A stretch of 64,000 nt of DNA from Mesorhabditis belari (Eukaryota; Nematoda; Chromadorea; Rhabditida; Rhabditidae): the NCBI GenBank assembly GCA_958450365.1, contig CAUEEP010000930.1, forward strand, positions 124,001-188,000, read 5' to 3'. Under the pieces are notes generated by a model. The model worked only from the letters and a program-made list of their open reading frames with translations. It ran no database searches and was not told where the DNA came from. Shown piece by piece: positions 45,201 to 55,800 of the stretch. Within the stretch, counting starts at the first letter, position 1. Every line of letters starts with the position of its first letter. Both the position numbers and the translations under genes were made by a program.

Positions 45201-48200
45201 GATGATTTCCCATTAGTTCCAGAGAAGTTTCAGCACTTTCTTTTTCCTTTTTCTCTTTGAACCTATCTGGTGAGTTGGTGCGTGGCAAGTTGATTGGCAA
45301 TGAAGCACTAAATGACAACAATATTTTGGCTTTTTTGACCTGCTTTGAAATGAGAGCTGCTACCCATCGGCAGTTTCTTTTGCACCACCCTAATATAAAT
45401 GGCTTTATTAGGTTTATCTTCATTCATTCTAGCTTGAATTTATTCAAAAAATAGGATCCTAGATCTAAAATCTAGGAAAAATCTGCTAAAATTCAATGAT
45501 AGAGTAAGAAATCAAAGATCAATATGCATATTAGTTTGTTGGAGGGGTAAAGATGTAAAAGTATCGTCAAAGCTCTGACTTTAACAAACCTCCGTGAATC
45601 TACTTGTTGGTTGTTGGTTGTTTGGTGTTTGGTTGTTGCCTTTCGGTCAGCTTCGATTCTTTGTCTTGCCTTTTCCATTCCCGAATCATCCACTTTTTTC
45701 CTTTCATTCTTCAACTCAACTTCTTTCGAGGGTTTAGGAATAGGTTTGTAACAAGGCGGTGGTCGATGATTTTCCATTAGTTCTAAAGAAGTTTCAGCAC
45801 TTTCTTTTTCCTTTTCCTCTTTGATCAGATCCAGCACATTTAGAGAACCATTTGATTGCGTTTTACAAGTTTCATACTCTTCCTCTAGATCATTTTCCGA
45901 ATCAGAAGAAATATCGGAATAATTTGCGGAATCGTGTTTCTAAAGTGAGCCAAGTTTCACTAGAATTAGTCTCAAACCTGGACCTCGGCAGCCAATTCAG
46001 CTTCAAGCTCAGCTTTTTTCATCTCTGCGATTTTCTTTGAGGCAAGCATGCTCCGGCAAATCAAACCCGTTTTCTAAAAAGATAAAATAAAGGAGAAATT
46101 TTAGGAAACAGTTTAGCTAGAGGAATAAACATTCCACAAGCTCGCTTTACTTGCAATAACTACCGTAATCTTGTTAGTTTTTATCAAATCTTTCGATATC
46201 TGAGGCTAATCCTCACATAACCTTAATCAAGAATGTTTAGGAATTAAAACAAGACAAGATTACAGTAATTTGATACCATTTCAAACCTCCAAAGTGGTTT
46301 GAACCTTTCCCTCGATTATGCAAAACTCTGCACTTTCGATAGCATTTTCAAAGCACTCCTTTTTGAAAGATTCAAGCATTTTTTTAATGTGGACTTTGAT
46401 CTGATCTTCTTCTGGAACATTGTCAAAGCTGGTCTGAAATATTTAAAGAATTGAAAAGTTTAGGGCTAAATAAGCTGACAAACCATGAGCAAGTAAGCTC
46501 GGAGCTCATTGTTCAGCTCATTGAGTCGAGTTTCAATGAATTGCGATTTAAGAGTGATAATTTTAGTGCTCAGCGCTTCCTGAAGCAAATGATAACAAAC
46601 TCTTTAGTAAAATTGAACAGTTACCTTTATTGACTGAATGGTCGTTGAGGGCATTGTAAAGCTACCGTATTTCTCAAGAATTGAATTCCTTTCCCAGTGC
46701 AAAGCCTCTTTTAGAGTTGAAATCTGTTTGAAAGGTTTGTAAATGTTGATTGAAAATTATTTTTATCTTAGGATAAGTATTTTAGTATCAATTTTTAGAC
46801 CTACCTTGTGAATTTTCGTTCTAAATTCTTGGGCAGACTTCTCAGCCGCTTTCAACTCGTCTTTCTCCTTTTTCAGTTGAGCAAACTCGTTTTTCTTCTC
46901 CAGAATCATTTCCTATTGTAAAAAAAACTGTTTTTTTTATCTCTTGGTACTATCAAAATACTTTTACATCGTTAAAAAAATAAATGTAAATTCCCCTTTT
47001 CTCTAGTTGGGTAAAGATTCGAAAAATCGTATAAATGACGGAAACTGAATTTAACAGGTAAACTTGGGTAAACTAAGCCATTTCAAGTCGTTGAATTACC
47101 CAGTTCAGTCACAAAATGAACCGGCAATGTTTCGTCTGAAATACTTTTTCTCTTACCTCAATCTTTGGATCCAACAAAGCGTGAGCTTCAGCAATGAGGT
47201 TTTCCTTTTTCAGCAACAGGGTTTCCAATTTTCGATGAACTTCAGCTTTCCCTAAAGCTTCAGCCATTGACAAAGTTTCCGGAGTCGAAGTCTGAAATAT
47301 TTTTATAAAGTAAAGTCTTTTGGCTTTGTTTTGAAAGTAAAGCTTTATTTTGAAAGTTTCCGGGTATGTTGAAAATTTCGTTGTTTGAGTCGTCCCACTT
47401 GAAGGCCTATAATTTTATCCAGAAATGATATTATTCAACTAACTTTATATATAGTTTTATAAAGGAGATTTCAGGCTTTCGAATGATACCAAAAAAATTT
47501 CGATTGGATTTTTCATTTCCATGAAAACCAGGCGGCAAGGCACTCGAGTTAGATTGACCTCGGACTTTGATTTCTCTGTACTAGATTATCCAAATAAACT
47601 GTATTTGGTATCATTTGAAAGTCTGAAATATCTTCTATATAATGATATTAGAAGTTAGGAATAATATTGTTTCTGGCTTAGAACTAGATCTAGGCTCAAG
47701 TCCAGCTCCAGCTCCAGTTCCTGTTCTGGATTCAAACCAGATCCAGCTCCAGTTCCAGGTTTAGGACCAGGTTTAAGTTCAAGTCCTCAAGCTCCAGTTC
47801 CAGGTCTGGATAAAATTATTGACCTTTAAAGTGTGACGATTCATTCAAAATACCCGGAAAGCATTTTTTCAAAGCAGAAAGGAAAGCAAGAACCATTTTT
47901 CTTTGGCTAAGAATACCTTGATTGCTTTCGCAAAGACATCAAATGCTTTGTTTACTGCTTGGATTACGGTGGCTTCTTGAATCACCTAAACCTTGCAATT
48001 ACGTACAAATCCTGGCCTGAAAAACCTGAACAGTTGGTCTCAGCTCCGGTGCATCGTCTTGGAGATAAGCCGTGATTTTCTAAACTTTGCTTTACAAAAT
48101 TTCTTCTTAACCAAACTTTGGCTAGTTCGATAGGAGCTTGTAGTTGAGCTTTGCTCTCAAGCTGACACTTTTCAAAGATCAATTGTTGAACTCGTTTAAG

Positions 48201-51200
48201 GCATTGGATCAGTGTTTGATCTAAAAACTTTGCTCTGCTAGTTCTATTTTCTAGTCTTAGTTCTATTTTCTAAAGAATGCTTTTTTACTACAATACCCTC
48301 TTCTTGTAACTCAATCGTTCGATCAGCTCGTCGAATCCGATCCGAAACTGGCGCCACGCAAACGCAATCGATTCCATTTATAAAGCGATGTTTCAACGAC
48401 CCAGCGATTTCTTTCATTTCTTTCGACTTCTCATTTTGTTTCTGGAATTTTATCGTTTTAAAATTTGAAAATGAGATCCCAATACCCATAATTTCTCAAG
48501 AAAATCGCTCTCTTTCCAATCAGCCGCATCGCGAATCACGAAAATTAGACTCTAAATAGATTGTGAAACATTTAATACGCGCCCCTCCTTTTCCCATCAG
48601 GAATCTAACTTTGAGCTCAAATTTCTTGGTGTTTCGCTGTTCAATATAAATAGTTTTTGTGCCAATCGACAGAGAAAGACTTGGCGCATCCAATGATACC
48701 AATCATTTACAGATTGAAAAGTCTAACACCAAGATATTTGATCTCAAAGTTAGATTACGATGGGAAAGGGGGGGGGGATTAAACGTCCGATAAGCCTTTA
48801 AAAATGTACAAGTTTTCGCTAAAAGTTTCAAATCTTGGAGTGCTGGCTGTTATTTGTGTTTAATAGTGGCTGTCATCGATCCTGGCTGTCGTTCTGACAT
48901 GCTAGAGTTCGGTAATGAAACCGGGATGGTGTCATCAAAGTGACGCTTTTGGAAATGGGTTACGGTAGCTGTGATGTTTATAATACTATTAAATACTAAC
49001 GGTCTTGTAAGTTTTATTGTAAACGCGTACATTCTTACCCACTAAATTTGGTTCACACATTCACAGCGATAATGATGATGATTATTTTTCATGATTCTTT
49101 ATAACTAATGACGATTACTTTTGGTGTCAACTCCTTTTAAGCACTTTTGCTTAAAGTAGAAAGTTCTCGGCAACTTTGTACTAGTTTTCAAGAGAAGATT
49201 CAGGGCTATTGAACGACTATAATCGTATAGTTTGTCTTTGAGTTTACACCAAGTTATCAGCGAAACAGTTAACAATCGACTAGACTGTACGCTCAAAATA
49301 CCATCGTCCATCCTACCTTTGCCACTGAGCCTTCCTTAAAAGCCGCAGCTGATTCAACAAACATATTCAAATCATGAAGATCATCACCGCCGATATTTCC
49401 TCGAAGATTAACAATCTGAAAAGTGAAAAAAAAGCTCCTTGAATAATCAAAATCACAAAATAGATAAAGCTGAAATTTCAGGAATTTTCATTGTCGAGAA
49501 TGAAATTTACATAACAATTTGTTAGTTTAAGGCTTCTCTCAAGGTCTATAATTGCTGGATCTCAACGTCTACAATAGTGACTTTCACAGTTTTCCAATCG
49601 GAGATGAGTAGACTGTTCCGATGTTCACAAAACCTGAACATCAGAGATGAGTAGACTAAACCCAGCGATCCACGCCGAGATATTCCTCGCCGTTTTCAAA
49701 TCGAATGTCCCCTGAGTGTCCAGAAAGAAAATCACGTGTGTTCCCTGAAAATGTTTCTTTATTTCAAATTCATTTTTGTTTTTGTTTGCAAGAAAATTTC
49801 CTGCCAAGCGCTTTACTGAGTATTTCTTGTGCACAAATCTGTCTTATCAGAGCTGTAAAATTGAAGCCGGGGGAAAGTTTCCCTCAGCACTTCAACACAA
49901 AAACAACTGCCTTTTGGAAAAGAGTTGTGAAAGAGCGCTCGGACAAAGTTCAAAACCCAAATATTTTAGAATTTCAGAATTTCAGAATAGATGCTTGCAC
50001 TATGCACTTGGTTAGGTTGGACACACTCGGTTGGGAATACACAACAGAACAAAATCTGGGTTGGAAATGCAAACAATCGTCTCCGCCGGGATCCGAACCC
50101 GCGACCTGTAGCTTTTCGGGCGAACGCTCTACCAATGAGTTATATAGACACTTATTCCATTGCCGCCAGGAATCTTATGCTTAATGTAATTTAAAAAAGA
50201 AGAACTGGATTGTGCGGACTGTACCAGAGATGCTTCAACCTGATCACTAGAACTAGGTCAGCTTAGGGATAGCCTAGAAGCCTTGGATGGCCCAGAAGCC
50301 TAAGGATAGTCTGAAAGCCTAGGATAGCCTGAAAGTCTGGGAATAGACTAAAGGTCTAGAATAGGCCTGGAAATCAGACTCTGCTCTGACTGGGTCAAGT
50401 ACTGGGCCAGTACAGGACTGAGTTTGAGTAACAATTGTAGCCACTCCAGATCAAAACTAGGGCTTGATCTAGCTTTGATTGGACGAAACCGAACTAGATC
50501 AAGCCAAGGGTAAGCCAAGACAGGGTTGGACCAATTCAGGTCAAACAAATTGTAATCAAGGCAACTCACATCTTTCGAGATCATCGGATTGACGAAGATC
50601 AGAATTCCCTCTGTGTACCGCTCGTAGCCGCTTTGAAAAGCACCACTGAAGGAATGAGAGGTGAAATATTCGTTCAAAACAAACCTAATTTTGTTTCCTT
50701 TCATTCCACCAGTCAAAAATGACATCAAGAAACTCTTGCCCATCCTTGACGGACCCATTACAGTCACGAGACTAATCTGTAAGCTTTTCATCGTTAGTAG
50801 ATCTTTTAAAATCGTGAGAAGAAAGAAATTCTTGGTGTTGTTGTACTTTTGGTGTAAAAATTTCTCTTATTCTTAATTATAATTAGAAAAAGTTCAACTT
50901 CCAACCTTTTTTCCATGATAAACTTGATTCGCGAAAGTTTCTCTTGCAATCTGCTCATCAAAGTGAATCTCGTCTTCCTCAAAAGTCACCAAAGGGAGAA
51001 GCACGTTTTCTTGGTTCTGAATATTAAGATACGTTCTAGCTGTATTATCTAGATCTTCAACTTATTAACTAGATTTATTATCTAGACAGATTGCTGCTAT
51101 GGCCGACTGGCTAGCCCTGTATCGTAGTCGGGAGAGCAAGAGTTCAATCCCGTCGGCTAGATTATTAGTTCTTTTTCCCATCTGTATTGATTTTTCTACA

Positions 51201-51340
51201 ATTAGGGCTTAAGGGTTGTGCTTGTGTATTGTTTTTATCACATTATTCGTATCAATAAATGTTTTTTTTAATGAACTGACGCAGTTTAGTGGTTGATACC
51301 CGTTAAGGTCTTGTAAACGATTGAGTACCTCATAGGACAT
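42267..51340 (-). CDS. Gene D: GBP/atlastin-like GTPase with tail modules
   Basis: Exon 1 MSYE (51340-51329) joins NQENVLLPLVTFEE (51016-50906). P-loop GPSRMGKS (50776-50685, about residues 49-56), GYERYTEGI (50645-50570), DTQGTFD (49744-49634) and RD in SLIFVIRDAADW (about 48555). Helical exons run from about 48480 to 45978, then KHDSANYSDI (45939-45590). A fused exon (45307-45029) repeats ASLPIN plus the KESAETSLEL block in frame. Then ASLPIN (44688-44642), DEISD, QIDDEKEKQ, NEIIRR, CAQ, EFRN and MTRTL, and a last coiled exon KREREERERRENEEK. An 11-base deletion near 42290 removes the donor used by gene C, so the frame stops at 42267. The tail is long, charged and helical with no membrane span. 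It diverges from G2. Best available intact minus-strand GTPase. Confidence 0.75.
43595..44010. repeat. Degenerate (GCAAGTC)n intronic repeat, copy in gene D
   Basis: Runs of CGCAAGTCGCAAGTCG-like words, matching the array at 22170-22530 in the same intron of the paralogue, but rearranged in the middle. Confidence 0.7.
47352..47868. mobile_element. Palindromic element IR-A, copy 3, with a CCAG minisatellite inside
   Basis: The arms (GTTTCCGGGTAT ... GGCCTATAATTTTATCC) match the IR-A copies near 1.9 and 29.3 kb. The right arm is split by 47690-47815, a run of AGCTCCAGTTCCAGGT-type units. It lies in an intron of gene D. Confidence 0.7.
48563..48786. mobile_element. Palindromic element IR-G in a gene D intron
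   Basis: Arms of about 55 bases: CCTTTTCCCATCAGGAATC at the left against GATTACGATGGGAAAGG at the right, both with AACTTTGAG and CTTGGTGTT. A G9-10 tract abuts the right end. Confidence 0.65.
50079..50150 (-). other. tRNA-like sequence in a gene D intron
   Basis: Minus strand: A-box-like ATAACTCATTGGTAGAGC and B-box-like GGGTTCGGATCCC with a well-paired T arm. GTCT/AGAC can pair at the ends of the acceptor. The anticodon arm does not fold well. Confidence 0.5.
51092..51162 (+). other. tRNA-like sequence in gene D intron 1
   Basis: A-box-like ATGGCCGACTGGCTAGCC and B-box-like GAGTTCAATCCCG, ending TCGGCTAG. Clearly related to the element at 54780-54848, which shares AGAGTTCAATCCCG and CGGCTAGATT. 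Confidence 0.5.
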
Positions 51341-51383
51341 CTGAAATTTGACAAAAAACATAAAACAAAGATCTGTACTTGTC

Positions 51384-52057
51384 TATCAGTTGATTCGTTT
51401 TCTAAAGAACGTCTTTTTTTACAAAATACCGTAATCAAACCGCCACTTTACACTCAATCAGCTCAATTTTGGTCAGATTCGATGAAGAATCAAGGCTCAC
51501 AAGGGAATGGTGTGGGCTTAAATCGACTGGAAACACAGTTCATAAAATAGAATCGGCAATGGCGAACAAAATGCGGCAAAAAATAAGCCGCTAATAGCCC
51601 GGAAACGCGAGGAAACTAGTATGCAAAATCGGGATTCAAAACTGGTTCCTTTATAAGGCTTCACTCGCTGCCGACCAGAGATGAGCTCATGGCCTAGGAC
51701 AAAAATGGGACCGCCGTTTCACAGAGCTAAGCCTTTATCCACTAGGTCATAAGCTCATCTCTGGTCGGCAGCAAGTGAAGCCTTATAATGGAATCAGTTT
51801 TGAATTGCGATTTTGCATGCTAGTTTCCTCGCGTTTCCGTGGCTATTAGCGGCTAATTTTTGTGGCATTTTGTTCGCCATTTACGTTTCTATGTCAGGAA
51901 CTGTATTTCCAGTCGATTCCGAGCTTTGAGCCAGACCATTCCCTTTTCCATCTTGGCTTTCCACAAAAATCTTGGCTAATTGAATGGAAACTGACTTTAT
52001 AATTACGATATTTTATCTAAAATAGATGCTTTTTAGAAAGCGAATTAGCTAATAGAA
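51384..52057. mobile_element. Long palindrome IR-F between divergent genes D and G2
   Basis: About 670 bases whose halves are inverted copies. The outer arms share GATTCG-TTTCTAAA-A and TACCGTAATCAAA-like words. The inner arms are almost perfect over about 80 bases around GGCTTCACTCGCTGCCGACC. The short centre (about 51700-51725) contains an A-box-like TGACCTAGTGGATAAAGG on the minus strand. No coding capacity. A short relative is at 59304-59484. Confidence 0.75.
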
Positions 52058-52855
52058 AAGAAAATACAAAGGAAACAAAATAGAAAACACAAAAAAACAT
52101 CCGGATTTGCACAAAAGCTCAAAGAAAGACGCAATTCAATCAATTATGCATTCAAAAACATAAAAAGTCTATAAAAATTTAAAATAGATATGTTCTTTTT
52201 CAAAAATTTCATAAATCAATATCTTTTTTGAGTTGGCAAGAGAATTTTTACAAAAAGAGAAGAAAAATTCAATTTTCTTGCTCAACAAAAATGTTCAAAT
52301 GAAAATTTGAAAACAAATGCTCTTTATTTTATTTTAGCTTTCAAAATTTCCTTTTTAATTTCTTTTAGAATCTAAATTAATATTTTTAATACTGTTTGTA
52401 ATAAAAATAAAAAAAAATTGAACTTCAAAAAGACATTTTCGATTTTCGCAATCGTCTTTCTTTCCAAACCGACTCATTTTCTTGCAACACAAAATTTTCG
52501 ATAAAATTCTTTTTGATAACGACTTTGAAATAGCATTTAAAGTTTGAAATCGCTCTATTTTTTTAGAAAATTCCTAATTGAATCAGAATTTAGTAAAAAG
52601 ATTTGTAAAATTTGTATAAATTTAAAGTTTTGTTAATCATTTGTCTTCGACTTTTATTGCATAATAAAAATCCAAAATTCTCTCTTTTCTTTCTCAAAAC
52701 CGATCAATTTTTGGTATCGTTTGAGTGAAAAAATTCTCTTATTTAAAGAAAAATAGTTTTACATTTGATTTTATTTCATTTTAAAACAGGATAATAGCTA
52801 TTTTTGTATACTTTGTGCTTTGAAAAACTTGTAAACGTATCTAGAATTGAAGAGA
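52058..52855. other. Upstream region of G2
   Basis: Very AT-rich, no exon supported. One copy of the dispersed motif in reverse (TATACTTTGTGCTTTG, 52806-52840) lies 15-50 bases before the G2 start. Likely holds the promoter, but no element can be proven. Confidence 0.4.
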
Positions 52856-55800
52856 ATGTCCCATAATCGTTTCACCAGCGCCGAAAATGACTACGAGTCG
52901 AATTTTACGGTAAATATTGTAGCTTTTCCTTTCTTAGCTTTTCCTCGGTCAGAAAGTTAAGATTTCTTTTAGGATGCTAAGCTTCAAGATCGAGAAGTTG
53001 ACGAGCTCTACCAAATGTTCCAAGAGAAGCTAAAGGTTAGAAGGATCCGATCGGATGTCCGGATCCGGATCTCTAAGCAAGCATACGAAGAACAAAAAGA
53101 TGACGACGCGACAGTACTATGAACTGTCTATTGGAGTGTCGCGTAGTCGTCGATTCGTTTTTTGCATGTTTGTGTAGAGATCCGGATCCGGACATCCCTG
53201 GTTAGAAGTGCTCAATGCCAAAAATCCAGTCTCTGAAACAAGTTTTCCAACTAAATAGCTTAGAAATCACATTTTCATCAAAATTTCCCACTTTTCAGTT
53301 CCTTGAAAACTACGCTGATGCCACTGACGAGATGCGTGAGAATTGCCGAGAAGCGGCACGAGAGGTGGGTTGAAATCAAGATCGGGAATAGGATTTGGGC
53401 TGTTTTTGGTACAGATCAGGTACAGATCAATTCACACTAGATTGATAGGCTCAATCCAGGCTCAATCTTGGCTGAATTGTTCTGATCTGACCCACAAAAG
53501 TCCCTGACAAAGTACTCGGGATTGCTCGGGATCGAGTCCTAGCCTCGCAAGTTCTCCTGCTTTTTTGATTTTTGTGAGCTCTGTCAAATGCTAGCCTGAA
53601 GCTGAACCTGATTGGAACTCCGTGATTATGAAAAGCTAGTAGATTCTTTCACAATTCTAATCTTTCATTTGAATTTATTCAACCAGAATCAATTAGCAGT
53701 AAACTTACAATTCTCAGCTAAGTTGATTGAAACTTTCAGATACTGTAAGTTCATTGAATTCCAAAGTTTACTTCTCTTTTATTACTGTATCAGTTTTAGC
53801 TCTTTGTTCCTTTTTCCCCAGCCAAAACAGCTCATCACCAATTCTCTTGCCGCAAGAAAAATAGCGTTGTCGAAACAGGAAATGTTTTGGTCGAATCATC
53901 TGATCATTACATGAATCAGTTTGAGAAATGAAGCAAAAAATTGATTAGATAATTGTCATTAAACATACAGTAAACTGGCAAAAACCCAGATCATTTTCAA
54001 CCTTTAGTCTCTCTTTTCTGAGATCGGTCGACTCTCCGATCCAGATCGAGCCATGGAGAGGATTCGCGGGCTTTTAGAGAACCAGGTCTCATCTTTATAA
54101 CAAATACAATACTGTAATAATGTTATTACATTTACTAAATAAAGTATTATATGGTTATTTTATGAATGTAATTGTATTCTTTCACTTTTAGCAAGTTTCT
54201 TATCTGTTTGTCCACTTTGTACAAGGCTATTAGTTTTTAAATCACTTCAAAAGTCAGGTTTCAGAGCTAAAAGATTAAGATGTAAAATAGACTTTTACTT
54301 TATACTTTAGAAAGCACCAGTCTTGACTCAGACTCAAGTCTCGGTTGGAGAGAGTCAAGTTTTTGGATCAAGTGTTGAATTGGTCGAAACTCATTCATCT
54401 CACAGTGCATCTTCACCGGATCACTCGGAAAGCTCAACTGATATTGAGATTATCAATCTTGAAGAAAGTGATTTGCATCCAGAATCCAAACAATTGAATG
54501 AGCCTGAGGTAAGTAGAACTTATTCAAATCGTGTGGACTTTGTGAAACATTTCTCGTAGTGCTATTTTGCTTCTTGTTTCTTGCTGAGACAGTGTTTAGA
54601 TCGAAATGAGCACAAAGTCCAAACGAAACCAATTCTTTCCCAGCTATCGTTCATAGGCTATCTTTTCGCAAGGACTAGTTCCCCTTTTTGACATCACCGA
54701 AGAGGGAGAGACGGTCTTCCACAGAGAAAACCTCGATTCACTTTGTGTACAAATTGGAGAGCGACCGGTGAGTAATCTAGCCGGCGGGATTGAACTCTTG
54801 ACCTTTCGACGAAGATACAGAGCTCCTAGCTAGTCGGCCATGACGACCATATGGATAGAAAAGATTTAACTATATAAATCCAGGTGGCTATCATCTCCAC
54901 AGCTGGCAAATTTCGTCAAGGAAAGACTTTCTGGTCAAATGTGCTTCTCGACGGATTGCGAAAGGATCAAGCCGGCTATAAAGACGATGAGCACATTGGG
55001 TGAAAACTTCAGCTAGCTAAGCTTAAACCTAAGCTCAATTTAGAACTAGCTACATGCTTAGCTAGATAAAGTACTCTGTTACAGTATCCTTTAGTTACAG
55101 CATCCCCTAGCTACTGTATACTTCCGTTACAGTATCCTTCGACTACAGTATCCTTTAGTTACAGTATCCTTCAGCTACAGTATACTATTGCTACAGTAAG
55201 CTTCAGTTACAATAGACTACGGTAAGCAAGTGTAGTTTTGGTAACAGATACAGTGCTTGAGGCTGTCGAGATAAACTTTTACAATCAAAAATCTTTTTGA
55301 TCAGTAACGAGACATGCAAATTTACATAAAATTTTGTTTTAGTGGTCACGGCGGTATCCGTTTCCAATCAGGCTACGAACGGCACACGAGAGGGATCATG
55401 GTTTGGCCGAAAGTCTTTGATAGGAAGGATAAAGAGGGGAAAGATGTAAGACTAAGTTAAACTGTTTAAAACGTTTTTTTTTTTAACTTTTTAAAACCAG
55501 ATTCTGGTCAGAGCTGCAGCCAGACCAAGTGAGACCTGGCTTTACTGTAGCTAGGCCAGTTTCTGAGCCCGCAGGAGGCTTGAACCGAACTCTGAATCCA
55601 GTCAGAACCTTGGCTAGTAGATTTATTCATTTGAATCTAATAGATCTGGTAGAATCTAATCTAATCTTATAATTTAAACTCATTCAAATCTAAATCTTCA
55701 TTTAGATTGCCGTCATTTTGATCGACACTCAAGGCACATTTGACACATGCAGCGACATCGCCGACTCAGCCGTCATTTTTGCGATCTCGTTGTTGATGTC

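Noticed and set aside
49705..50184. 159-residue plus-strand reading frame
   Set aside because: Lies antisense to the DTQGTFD exon of gene D and crosses a tRNA-like sequence; accidental.
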